34,037 nt of DNA from Gemmatimonadota bacterium (GTDB taxonomy: Bacteria > Latescibacterota > UBA2968 > UBA8231). A model generated the notes under the pieces. It saw only the letters and a list, made by a program, of their open reading frames with translations, was not told where the DNA came from and did not search any database. The stretch is taken from assembly GCA_002712305.1 (NCBI GenBank), contig PATE01000031.1:13688-47724 (forward strand), written 5' to 3'. The position numbers and the translations under genes are program-made. This document shows, piece by piece, positions 1 to 7,495 of this stretch (positions are counted from its first letter, which is position 1; each line of letters begins with the position of its first letter).

Positions 1-800
1 TGCGTCAATGCGCCGAGGCATCACTGATCTTCCACGGCAACGTCGTCGATATCGGCAAAAGCGCCGATCGCAGCTTGACGGGGAAGAAGGCGCAGACCGC
101 CTCGGCGGCACTCACCGTCCTCGATGGGGCCTTTCAGGATCTGATCCTCGGAGCCGTGTACGCCCGGTTTCCGCACCTGCGCTGTATCGCGGAAGAGAAG
201 ACCGCCATGCGTCAGGCCTTTGCTGGCAACGAAGGTGATGATGTCGTAATCCTTGACCCCATCGACGGTACACTGCATTTCCAGAAGGGCGACGCCCCCT
301 ACCACATCAGCATCGGGCTGTGCCGTCGAGGACAAATGATCGCTGCCGCCGTCGCTCGTCCGACGGAGGACAAACTCTTCACAGCCATTCGTGGCCGGGG
401 TGCCTGGAGGCAAATAGGTACATCAAAAGAACGACAGCTTCGTGTGCCTCGAAAGCCACGGACACGAAAGGCCTTCATCTCCTCGAAGGCCCGTCCCTTC
501 CAGAAGCCGGCATGTGAGCGCCTGGATCCACAGGAGTATCCCATCGGCGCCGCTCTCGTGCTCACTCAACTGGCAGAGGGCGACCTTGCAGCCTACCTCA
601 CGCGACAGGTGGAGACCTACGATGTGGGCCCTCCTTCGTTGATCGCTGAGGAAGCGGGCGTTCGCTGCATGCTCGGAGATGGACGCCCACCCCAGTACGA
701 TCGCCGACAGAAGTTTCCCTACTACTTGGCTGCTGCGAGCCCCGAGTTGTGTGCGTTTTTACTCAGCGTGCGTCGCAAGGCAGCAGGAGAAGCATCTTGA
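1..800 (+). CDS. Inositol monophosphatase family protein (5' partial)
   Basis: Metal-dependent sugar/inositol phosphatase fold. The reading frame is open from base 3 to the left edge, so the start lies outside the window; the ORF track start at TTG 75 only marks an internal codon. The family's metal-binding motifs are visible: AEEKT (Glu pair) and DPIDGT about 60 residues later, then TYDVGPPSLIAEEAG, which corresponds to the usual WDxAAGxLIxxEAGG third motif but lacks the Trp and the Ala-Ala. The substrate cannot be told from sequence; members act on inositol phosphate, histidinol phosphate, PAP or fructose-1,6-bisphosphate. Its TGA overlaps the TTG start of the next gene, so it is translationally coupled to an aldolase-family and an aminotransferase gene, which suggests a sugar- or amino-acid-related pathway rather than general housekeeping. 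Confidence 0.85.
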   Translation, partial: RQCAEASLIFHGNVVDIGKSADRSLTGKKAQTASAALTVLDGAFQDLILGAVYARFPHLRCIAEEKTAMRQAFAGNEGDDVVILDPIDGTLHFQKGDAPYHISIGLCRRGQMIAAAVARPTEDKLFTAIRGRGAWRQIGTSKERQLRVPRKPRTRKAFISSKARPFQKPACERLDPQEYPIGAALVLTQLAEGDLAAYLTRQVETYDVGPPSLIAEEAGVRCMLGDGRPPQYDRRQKFPYYLAAASPELCAFLLSVRRKAAGEAS

Positions 801-1711
801 CCGACCTGAGTCAGATTCGGGGTATTCTCCCCGTCGTTCATATGCCGTACCACGCCGACGGCCAGATCGATTTCGTCACGTTACAGAAAGAGGTGGACTA
901 TCTGTTCGATACCGGGGCCCATGGCCTGTGCCTGGCCCTCGTGTCGGACACCTTGAGATTGACTGCGCAGGAGCGCCTTGAGATGCCGGCGCACCTGGTG
1001 CGCTTCGCCGACGGACGGGGCCCGGTCACGATCAGTGTGGGCGCCGAAAGTACGATTCAATCCCGTGCCTTTGCACGGGCCGCCGAGGACGCAGGTGCGG
1101 CGGCGGTAATGGCCATCCCACCTCTGTCACAGGGCCTGGCAGAGGCTCAGTTGCGCGAATACTTCGAGGAACTGCTCGACGAAATCGAGATCGGTGTCTT
1201 TGTGCAGGACGCCAGTTCGTACGTAGGCGAGGCGATGAGCCTCGAATTCCAGGCGAACCTGTTCCGCAAGCATGGACCTCGTGTGCTGTTCAAACCCGAG
1301 GCATCACCACTGGGTCCGTGCATCAGTGGATTGCATGAACTCACCAACGGCGAGGCATCGATCTTCGAAGGCAGCGGCGGCCAGCTGCTCATCGACTCCC
1401 ATCGGCGTGGTGTGAAGGGCACCATCCCAGGGGTCGAGATGCTGGATGGCCTCGTGGCCCTTTGGAATGCTTGCGAGGCGGGCGACTGGGACCGCGCCTA
1501 CGAGGTCTACTATCCCGTCTGTGCCATTGCGACGCTGCAGATTCAGGGTGGTCTCGACGGCTTCATTGTCTCAGAGCGCTACATGCTCCACAGACAGGGG
1601 TTGTTTCCCAACCAGGTGCACCGCGGCCCACTGGCCTTCCATCTTGATGAAGGAACGCGACAGGAGATCGATCGACTCTACGACCGGCTCCAGGCGGTGC
1701 TGGCTGCATGA
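797..1711 (+). CDS. Dihydrodipicolinate synthase / N-acetylneuraminate lyase family protein
   Basis: Class I aldolase TIM barrel of about 304 residues, the normal family length. I chose TTG 797 rather than the track start at 749 because it overlaps the upstream stop (TTGA), has AGGAGA seven bases upstream, and gives the normal N-terminus (TDLSQIRGILPVVHMPYHADGQID). The Schiff-base Lys is in VLFKPEAS (about residue 166). The usual YNxP segment with the catalytic Tyr is replaced by VFVQDASSY, so dihydrodipicolinate synthase itself is doubtful. GVKGTIPGVEM near residue 200 fits the family's C-terminal active-site loop. It lies between a phosphatase and an aminotransferase with overlaps on both sides, so it probably acts on a keto-sugar or keto-acid in a dedicated pathway. 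The fold is certain and the substrate unknown. Confidence 0.85.
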   Translation: MTDLSQIRGILPVVHMPYHADGQIDFVTLQKEVDYLFDTGAHGLCLALVSDTLRLTAQERLEMPAHLVRFADGRGPVTISVGAESTIQSRAFARAAEDAGAAAVMAIPPLSQGLAEAQLREYFEELLDEIEIGVFVQDASSYVGEAMSLEFQANLFRKHGPRVLFKPEASPLGPCISGLHELTNGEASIFEGSGGQLLIDSHRRGVKGTIPGVEMLDGLVALWNACEAGDWDRAYEVYYPVCAIATLQIQGGLDGFIVSERYMLHRQGLFPNQVHRGPLAFHLDEGTRQEIDRLYDRLQAVLAA

Positions 1712-2883
1712 CGGAAGCGATGGCCGGCTCCGCTCGAATGCAGGCCGTCCAGGCGCCGGTCATCCCAGATGTGGCGGCCCTGCTGAGAGAGTGTCCTGAG
1801 GCGATCTCCTTGGGCCAGGGTGTCGTCCACTATCCTCCGCCGCCTCAGGTGTTCGACGCCGTGAGACAGTTCGGGGGACAGGCCGACGACCATCACTACC
1901 GGGAAGCGGCAGGGATTGCGCCTCTGTGTGACGGTCTCCGACAGAAGTTGTCGGCCGACAATGGCATCGTTCTGGATGAGGCAACACAGGATGTGTTCGT
2001 CACGGCCGGCAGCAACATGGCCTTCTACCACATCGTGTTGTGTCTGTGTGATCCCGGTGACGAGGTCGTGGTCATGTCGCCGTTCTATTTCAATCATGAA
2101 ATGGCCATCGCCATGGCCAATGCCAAGGCCGTTGTCGCTGAGACGGATGCCCGGTACGGTCTTCAGCCCGATGCGGTTCGTGACGTCATCACTCCCAGAA
2201 CGCGAGCCGTCGTCACCATCTCACCCAACAATCCCTCTGGTGCGGTATACGACGAGGACGCGCTGCGACAGGTTAACGAACTGTGTTGCGAGAAGGGCAT
2301 CGTCCATATTAGCGACGAGGCCTACGAATACTTCACGTATGACGGGGTAAGGCATCACTCGCCGGCGACCTTTTCCGACAGTGCCGATCACACAGTATCT
2401 CTGTTTTCCTTTTCGAAGTCCTACGCCTTGGCCAATTGGCGGGTTGGCTACATGGTTGCGCCCCGATGGCTCTTACGGGGCCTGCAGAAAAGCCAGGACA
2501 CAATCCTGATCTGCCCTCCCGTGGTTTCGCAGCACGCTGCCCTGGGGGCGTTGCAGGCGGGACGCAGCTATTGTGACGCCTATATCGAAGGGTTGGAGAG
2601 GGTGCGTTCCATGGCCCTCGATCACCTGTCGGTACTCGGCGATCGATGCACGGTGCCTACGTCGGACGGTGCCTTTTATCTGTTGGCTCGTCTGTCGTCG
2701 CAACTCGAACCGATGCAGGTGGTGGAACGGCTCGTTCGCGAGCATGGCGTGGCTGCCATTCCGGGCAGCGGTTTCGGCCTCCAGGACTGCTACTTACGAA
2801 TCGCCTATGGTGCCCTCGACGGTGAAACGGTTGCTCTTGGAATGGACCGACTGGTCCAGGGACTGCGCAGAATCCTCGACTGA
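1708..2883 (+). CDS. PLP-dependent class I/II aminotransferase
   Basis: Fold-type I aminotransferase of 391 residues. The pyridoxal phosphate Lys is in SLFSFSKSYALANWRVGYM (about Lys237). NNPSG (about 174-178) and SDEAYEYFTYDG (about 202-213) supply the usual Asn, Asp and Tyr cofactor contacts, and YLRIAYG near the end holds the carboxylate-binding Arg. The ATG overlaps the previous stop by four bases (ATGA), making this the third coupled gene of the operon. It most resembles the aspartate/kynurenine aminotransferase group, but the amino donor and acceptor cannot be assigned. No clear hairpin terminator follows; the next promoter begins 35 bases downstream. Confidence 0.9.
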   Translation: MTEAMAGSARMQAVQAPVIPDVAALLRECPEAISLGQGVVHYPPPPQVFDAVRQFGGQADDHHYREAAGIAPLCDGLRQKLSADNGIVLDEATQDVFVTAGSNMAFYHIVLCLCDPGDEVVVMSPFYFNHEMAIAMANAKAVVAETDARYGLQPDAVRDVITPRTRAVVTISPNNPSGAVYDEDALRQVNELCCEKGIVHISDEAYEYFTYDGVRHHSPATFSDSADHTVSLFSFSKSYALANWRVGYMVAPRWLLRGLQKSQDTILICPPVVSQHAALGALQAGRSYCDAYIEGLERVRSMALDHLSVLGDRCTVPTSDGAFYLLARLSSQLEPMQVVERLVREHGVAAIPGSGFGLQDCYLRIAYGALDGETVALGMDRLVQGLRRILD

Positions 2884-2918
2884 CAGGAACCTGATCATTC
2901 TCGGGTCGTCACATCATC

Positions 2919-2947
2919 TTGACACTCCTAAAACACACGGCTATCTT
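2919..2947 (+). promoter_or_regulatory. Sigma70-type promoter for the choice-of-anchor-D gene
   Basis: TTGACA (2919-2924), a 17-base spacer, then TATCTT (2942-2947). The -35 box is perfect and the -10 box matches four of six. It lies just downstream of the aminotransferase stop and faces the 940-residue surface protein, so that gene is probably a separate transcription unit with a long leader. An inverted repeat (GAAGTT-TT-CCAC / GTGGAACTTC, 2992-3021) lies within the leader. Confidence 0.6.
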
Positions 2948-2991
2948 GCGTACTGAGAGTGACCTGAATTCACGAACAGTCTGCCCTTTCG

Positions 2992-3021
2992 GAAGTTTTC
3001 CACTCATAGATGTGGAACTTC
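2992..3021 (+). other. Leader hairpin before the surface-protein gene
   Basis: GAAGTT-TT-CCAC pairs with GTGGAACTTC around the loop TCATAGAT: ten pairs with a two-base bulge. It sits about 40 bases past the predicted transcription start and about 45 bases before the first ATG. No uninterrupted T-run follows directly, so it is not a plain terminator. It may be a leader structure or an RNA-stabilising element; its role is unknown. Confidence 0.4.
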
Positions 3022-3066
3022 GACAATGTTTTACCGGCATTCTGGTGAGTTGGTCGCTCTTTTTTT

Positions 3067-5889
3067 ATGCCCACGCTCAAGCATACACACAGGTTCAGTC
3101 TCCATCTGTCGAACGACGACCGACCCCCGTCGGCCAGACCGTCGAACGAACCCTTGAATCCCACTATCCTGCGCCCTTGGCGTCATCTTCGACGCCTGCT
3201 GCTGTTCCTCGCGATCCTCGGCCAGAGCCAGGCCCAGGGACAGAATCTGCAGGCAACTCCAGACCCGGTGGACTTCGGCGCCATCCGTCCGGGTGAGTCC
3301 GCCCGTGAGTCGGTACGACTGACCAACAGTGGCTCTGATCGTGTCGAGGTGCATGTGGAGACGTCCGGCCCCTTCGCCGCGGCGAAGGGTACCCTCTTCG
3401 TAGACGCGAACGCCCACACAGATCTCGAACTGACATTCAACGCCGGCGATCCGGGGACATACGATGGTGCCCTCGAGCTGGCGATGCCGAAGCTCTTTGG
3501 CTCTGACAAACTCCATGTCACGCTGACGGCCCGCGTGGAGACACCCGTTCTGCTCGTGAATCCAGTGCGTGTCGCCTTCAATGATGTCGTCGTCGGGGCC
3601 ACGTCCGCCCTGTCGGTGGAACTGGCCAATCCGACCGACGTGGGTATCGTGATCGATGCGTTGAGAGTCGAACCGGCTGACGCCTCTTTCCGGCTGGAAG
3701 AGGATAGAGGCGGGGAGTTGGCGGCGGGTGCCAAGCGTCACCTGACCGTGACCTTTGCCCCTGATTCCGGCGGTCCCCACACGGGCCACATACGAGTGCG
3801 TTCAGTGCACTTACCCGACGGCAGCGTGACCATTGGCCTGCAGGGATCGGGGCTGGCACCCGAGTTGGCCACCTCGCCCCTGCCGCAGGTTGGTTTTCGA
3901 CTTGGCCCCCACGACGTAGGCACCACGAGTCAGCGATATCTGACGCTGCTGAATCAGGGCCTCGCAGATCTCTCGATCTCTTCGATACGCACCATCGGTG
4001 GGGGTCTCAGTGTCAGCGACTCGAGTCTCTCCATCGCCCCTGGTGAACGAGAGGATATCACCCTCTCCTACGCACCTCGATATGAAGGCCCCCTGCAGGG
4101 ACAGATTGTTCTTCTTACCGATGACCCGCAACGAGGCGAGGTCGTGATCCCCGTGTCCGGGTCGGCCCAGGTTGGCCCCCCTCTGGTGGAGATCCTCAAC
4201 CGATCCACGATTCACTTCGGCGCCGTGCCCCTCGGACGACTGGCTCGCCAACAGGTACTTCTGTGGAATCGAGGCGGATCCCCGTTCACGGCACAACTCG
4301 AACTCGAGGGCGGCGTACACCCCGAATTCGAACTGGAGACGGGTGCCGCGCTGCTGCAGCCGGGTGAAAGCGTCAAAGTGGAGATCCTCTTTCGACCGAA
4401 GGAGATAGGTGATCGACGAGTCGGTCTATCGGTGCAGACCGAAACGGGAACTCATCGCTTTGAGCTGACCGGTACGGGCAAGTTCTTGCAGTTGAGTCCC
4501 ACGACCTACGACTTCGACCGGGTCCCCGTGGGTGAATCGGTCAGTGCCGTCATCGATCTGGCCAACATCGGAAACTCAGACTTCACCATCAGCAGGTTGC
4601 AGTCGACGAGCGACGACTTCACCCTGTATACGCAGGCGTCTCAGGACAACAAATTCCTCCTTCCCGCCAACAGCCTGCGGACGTTGCCTCTGAATGTCAC
4701 CTTCGCGCCCAGCACTCGAGGGTTGAGCAGCGGCACCATGCGTATCGAAGGCTTCTGGGAGGAAGGAACCGAGACACTGGAGATGCTGCTCAATGGAACC
4801 GGCGTTGCCGCCGAGATTGAGCTTCATCCATCAGGCCCTCTCGACATGGGGTATGTCGTTCTGGGCGAGGTCGAAACACGCTCCATCGTCGCCACCAACA
4901 CGGGAGATACGGCGCTGCGTGTGGCCGCCAACTCCCTGACCCAGGAAGTGCGTCTCGAACCCGACGCCTTCGCTCTGCAGCCAGGTGAGTCGACGACGCT
5001 GAAATTACACTTCTCCCCCGATGCACTGGGAGAGCGCTTCGCCCAGATCCTGCTGGTGAGCAACGACGTTCACGACAAGGCTCAGCCGATCAAAGTGCGG
5101 GGAATTGGCGCCCTGGAGACCATCGACCTGACGCAGATCACACGCGTCATGGCGTCCCGCAAGACACCACCTGAACCCACCTCGGCCAGTTGGAACAACA
5201 CACCCCTCGTCTTGTTGGATGAAACGAAGGTAGATATCTCCTTCACCATCCCAGACTCCCTTCGACAGGCTCTCATAGGACGTCGGATCGATATCGAGTG
5301 GGTGCAGTTGGACGAGAACTACGATCCAAAGGGAAGCGCTCGGCAGGCGACCGTCCATATCTACGAAGATGCAGAGGGACACGTGCTGGCCGAAGACCTC
5401 AACCTTCGGCTCACGGAAGACGGCAACAAACGTGTCCGCATGCGTCTGACGACACGATCCTACCCGGACGCTCCGCCCCAGACCATCTCGCAGATCTTCG
5501 AGGCGGGCGGATGGAAGTTCGAGTTCGAGGCCAAACCTCTCGTCTCGTTTCTCACAATTCGCCCCGGTCGGGATTACACCGACAAGGATGGCAATCGGGT
5601 CAAAGGTGAGACTGAGCGACTCATCGGGTTGCCGGGGATCGCCTTCGCCGGCTGGCACAATGCCGAGAATCCGTCGATATCAGGTGTCCACCTGACGGCG
5701 ACGGGCAATGTTCTGGAGGCGCTGTCGACCAACAATGCGATCGCCGTGTCTCTTGGTGTCGCCGTCTCCCTGTACAAGGACCGGCTGCTGTTTGGCTTCG
5801 GTTACGACATCTACGATTCGCGCCCCCGAGCCAAACGCAAAGGCACCCAGGACTACATCTTTACGTTCAAATACTCTGCCCTTTTCTGA
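3067..5889 (+). CDS. Secreted choice-of-anchor D (ASH-like) repeat protein with possible barrel-like C-terminus
   Basis: Large exported protein, probably at the outer membrane or cell surface. The hydrophobic signal core LLLFLAILGQSQAQG is at residues 44-58, unusually far from ATG 3067. That ATG has no clear ribosome site, and an in-frame TTG at 3154 (L30) would give a normal signal peptide, so the start is uncertain. Six repeats of about 100 residues begin near 61, 161, 266, 374, 474 and 582, each with a beta pattern such as VDFGAIRPGES, YDFDRVPVGES or LDMGYVVLGEV followed by L.N.G. They resemble choice-of-anchor-D / ASPM-SPD-2-Hydin Ig-like domains. Residues 690-940 are different, and the last 60 residues alternate polar and hydrophobic positions and end YIFTFKYSALF, like the terminal strand of an outer-membrane protein. 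It is monocistronic behind its own promoter. The molecular role is unknown. Confidence 0.8.
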   Translation: MPTLKHTHRFSLHLSNDDRPPSARPSNEPLNPTILRPWRHLRRLLLFLAILGQSQAQGQNLQATPDPVDFGAIRPGESARESVRLTNSGSDRVEVHVETSGPFAAAKGTLFVDANAHTDLELTFNAGDPGTYDGALELAMPKLFGSDKLHVTLTARVETPVLLVNPVRVAFNDVVVGATSALSVELANPTDVGIVIDALRVEPADASFRLEEDRGGELAAGAKRHLTVTFAPDSGGPHTGHIRVRSVHLPDGSVTIGLQGSGLAPELATSPLPQVGFRLGPHDVGTTSQRYLTLLNQGLADLSISSIRTIGGGLSVSDSSLSIAPGEREDITLSYAPRYEGPLQGQIVLLTDDPQRGEVVIPVSGSAQVGPPLVEILNRSTIHFGAVPLGRLARQQVLLWNRGGSPFTAQLELEGGVHPEFELETGAALLQPGESVKVEILFRPKEIGDRRVGLSVQTETGTHRFELTGTGKFLQLSPTTYDFDRVPVGESVSAVIDLANIGNSDFTISRLQSTSDDFTLYTQASQDNKFLLPANSLRTLPLNVTFAPSTRGLSSGTMRIEGFWEEGTETLEMLLNGTGVAAEIELHPSGPLDMGYVVLGEVETRSIVATNTGDTALRVAANSLTQEVRLEPDAFALQPGESTTLKLHFSPDALGERFAQILLVSNDVHDKAQPIKVRGIGALETIDLTQITRVMASRKTPPEPTSASWNNTPLVLLDETKVDISFTIPDSLRQALIGRRIDIEWVQLDENYDPKGSARQATVHIYEDAEGHVLAEDLNLRLTEDGNKRVRMRLTTRSYPDAPPQTISQIFEAGGWKFEFEAKPLVSFLTIRPGRDYTDKDGNRVKGETERLIGLPGIAFAGWHNAENPSISGVHLTATGNVLEALSTNNAIAVSLGVAVSLYKDRLLFGFGYDIYDSRPRAKRKGTQDYIFTFKYSALF

Positions 5890-6000
5890 TCGTTCAGCCG
5901 AAACACGTAGGCTTCAACTACTGCACAATGCCATATCTTGGGGCAGAGGCGCCAGGAGATACTGGCCATTGTGTGTCGTTTGATGTAAGCAATTTCCCAC

Positions 6001-6029
6001 TTGACACCTGCTATGATGTGCACTATGAT
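6001..6029 (+). promoter_or_regulatory. Near-consensus sigma70 promoter for the small membrane peptide
   Basis: TTGACA (6001-6006), exactly 17 bases, then TATGAT (6024-6029): eleven of twelve consensus bases at the optimal spacing, the best promoter I see in the window. CTATGAT occurs twice (6011 and 6023). A start near 6036 would leave a leader of about 45-70 bases before the small ORF, whose start is the next plausible translation signal. Confidence 0.75.
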
Positions 6030-6104
6030 ACGCGTGTTCACTGATCTCCTGTTCACTATAAAGATCGTTGCATTTCGGCGATGGAATCGATGGAGGCAGC
6101 ACAC

Positions 6105-6212
6105 GTGCTTACTCAGAGCCCTGATACCGGCGATCGCCTTGCCCGAATCCTGACTCTCCTCGGTTCGGCCTATCTCGTGGTCCGCATCGGTGTTGATCTG
6201 CTGCCCGCCTAG
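6105..6212 (+). CDS. Small predicted membrane peptide (35 aa, or 43 aa from ATG 6081)
   Basis: This gene is too short for the ORF track. From GTG 6105 it encodes 35 residues: a polar N-terminus (LTQSPDTGDR), then a hydrophobic helix (ARILTLLGSAYLVVRIGVDLLPA) ending at TAG 6212. GGAGG at 6092-6096 lies eight bases before the GTG. An in-frame ATG at 6081 would give 43 residues beginning MESMEA but has no ribosome site. The near-consensus promoter at 6001-6029 faces it and no other gene lies within 400 bases. I recognise no family. A second peptide of 43 residues, also starting MES and also with one hydrophobic helix, lies at 19166-19297. It could be a membrane-protein modulator or a type I toxin-like peptide; nothing in the sequence decides this. 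Confidence 0.55.
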   Translation: MLTQSPDTGDRLARILTLLGSAYLVVRIGVDLLPA

Positions 6213-6240
6213 TGGTGCTCGCGATATCGATCCCCGCTTC

Positions 6241-6272
6241 CTGAGACGTTCCTGATCCTGCCGGTTGCTCAG
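6241..6272 (+). repeat. Shared hairpin element, copy A
   Basis: CTGAGACG, five bases, then GATCCTGCCGGT, closed by CTGAG/CTCAG (6241-6245 with 6268-6272). The same two sequence blocks, with a four-base spacer and the same CTGAG/CTCAG closure, recur at 19393-19435. CTGAGACG occurs again at 6341-6348. This copy begins 28 bases after the small-peptide stop. Element type unknown. Confidence 0.45.
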
Positions 6273-6476
6273 CCGGTCCTGACCCGTTTCCTAGCCTGAT
6301 TCGCTCCAGGCTGATTCTCTCTGGGCTTCTTGCCCATCTTCTGAGACGGCCTGTCCTCCCCATTCCGCGCAACCAGGTATAGTCCATGGCAAGCGCGCGC
6401 CGAGCGAATTGACCCGATGTCAGTCTCCTATCCCGCACGGCCTACCCTCGTAGTACATTCATAGGTATTGATTGAC

Positions 6477-6545
6477 TGGAGGTGGCCTCCACGGCCATCT
6501 TTGGAGTTCTGGAATTCGAGTTAACTCCGAACGCTGAGCCGTTCG
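6477..6545. other. Three consecutive inverted repeats upstream of the LytR_C gene
   Basis: TGGAGG/CCTCCA (6477-6491, three-base loop), GGAGTT/AACTCC (6503-6528) and CGAACG/CGTTCG (6528-6545, six-base loop) lie one after another. They end about 80 bases before the TTG start of the next gene. A TTGACT-like box overlaps the first, but no convincing -10 follows. They may form a structured leader or operators for the nine-gene run that follows. Confidence 0.35.
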
Positions 6546-6627
6546 GCCACAACCATTTGCGGCGACGCTCACTCCGACTCGTCGACCTCTTCAGGCGCCT
6601 TGGTGCGCATCGAGTGATACATCGGTC

Positions 6628-7068
6628 TTGCTGGAACGACTGCTCTGGCTCACTGCGAGCGTTGCTGGAGTCGGCCTGCTCATCGTCGTGGCGCGCCCGC
6701 TGCTCGATGTGGCAGCATCGACATCAACGCCAGACGCTGAACACGTCGTACTGAGCGAAGGACTGCGAGTCGCCGTCCTCAACGGTGCGGGTGAGCCCCA
6801 GTTGGCAGCTCGTATGACACGCCATGCTCGATCGCTGGGACTGGATGTGATCCGCGAAGGCAATGCGAGCAGTTTTGGCTATATAGAGTCCGTCGTCGTC
6901 GATCGGGTTGGCGACATGACGCAGGCGCGAGCCGTGGCGGTGTTGCTCGGAATTCCACATACGATTCAGCAGATCGACGATGATGCCTACCGACTCGAAG
7001 ACGTCGAGGTCATCATTGGACACGACCATCGGCGACTGCGACTACTTGACCACCATGAAGGGAGATAG
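6628..7068 (+). CDS. Membrane-anchored LytR C-terminal (LytR_C) domain protein
   Basis: 146 residues: one N-terminal membrane segment (LLWLTASVAGVGLLIVVARPLL, about 5-26), then a LytR_C domain from about residue 47 (RVAVLNGAGEPQLAARMTRHARSLGLDVIREGNASSFGYIESVVVDR). The domain would lie outside the cytoplasmic membrane. In this family it often follows a LytR-CpsA-Psr phosphotransferase domain, absent here; stand-alone forms next to rsfS are common in several phyla. TTG 6628 is the only usual start codon after the in-frame stop at 6535, though no clear ribosome site precedes it. It overlaps rsfS by 14 bases and probably heads the operon. A role in envelope or wall-polymer biology is inferred from the domain. 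Confidence 0.75.
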   Translation: MLERLLWLTASVAGVGLLIVVARPLLDVAASTSTPDAEHVVLSEGLRVAVLNGAGEPQLAARMTRHARSLGLDVIREGNASSFGYIESVVVDRVGDMTQARAVAVLLGIPHTIQQIDDDAYRLEDVEVIIGHDHRRLRLLDHHEGR

Positions 7069-7495
7069 CGTCATCTCGACAGAAGAATTCCTCGCCCGCG
7101 ACGAAAGGCTGAAGCTGATCGTCGAAACACTGCAGGACAAGAAGGCCCTCGATGTTGTTGGCCTTGATCTTCGCGGCAAGAGTGACAGTGCCGATTTCTT
7201 CGTCATCTGCACGGGCACGTCAGACCCCCATGTGAAGTCCATGGGTAGCGATGTTATGGATGCACTACGTAGTGCAGGCCACCGCCCCTGGCACGTGGAG
7301 GGTCTCGATTCGCTGCGGTGGGTGCTGGTAGACCTTGTCGATGTGGTCATTCACATCTTTCGTCACGAGGCTCGGGACTTCTATGCCCTCGAGCGGCTCT
7401 GGGGTGATGCCGAATCGGTGGAATTCGAAGATCAATGGGACACGGCTGAAGCGACACCGTCCGTACAGCCTGGTTGGTTTCTCAAAAATGACTGA
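7055..7495 (+). CDS. rsfS: Ribosome silencing factor RsfS
   Basis: RsfS/YbeB/Iojap family, which binds ribosomal protein uL14 and blocks subunit joining when nutrients are low. The DUF143 core is clear: LVETL-type helix and DKKALDVVGLDLRGKSDSADFFVICTGTSDPHVKSM, then HVEGLDSLRWVLVDLVDVVIHIFRHEARDFYALERLWGDA, the usual end of the domain. ATG 7055 gives 146 residues; the track start at 6980 would lie deep inside the LytR_C gene. About 25 residues beyond the core form an acidic tail (ESVEFEDQWDTAEATPSVQPGWFLKND). The gene overlaps its neighbours on both sides. Confidence 0.92.
   Translation: MKGDSVISTEEFLARDERLKLIVETLQDKKALDVVGLDLRGKSDSADFFVICTGTSDPHVKSMGSDVMDALRSAGHRPWHVEGLDSLRWVLVDLVDVVIHIFRHEARDFYALERLWGDAESVEFEDQWDTAEATPSVQPGWFLKND

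Larger units (their letters stand above)
5890..6627. other. 738-base intergenic region with promoter, small ORF and inverted repeats
   Basis: The ORF track shows only shadow frames here. It holds a near-consensus promoter at 6001-6029, a short membrane-peptide ORF (6105-6212), a hairpin element shared with 19.4 kb (6241-6272), further short stem-loops (AGCCTG/CAGGCT and GGGC/GCCC, about 6294-6335), and three consecutive inverted repeats at 6477-6545 before the LytR_C gene. The minus-strand ORF 6109-6438 has no recognisable domain and crosses these elements; I treat it as a shadow. Confidence 0.6.

Noticed and set aside
3031-3789. 252-residue minus-strand ORF opposite the choice-of-anchor-D gene
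   Set aside because: A typical GC-rich shadow; the plus frame carries clear repeated beta domains and a signal peptide.
6109-6438. 109-residue minus-strand ORF in the 738-base gap
   Set aside because: Arg/Gly-rich with no recognisable domain, no ribosome site, and it runs antisense across the small-peptide gene and the hairpin elements.
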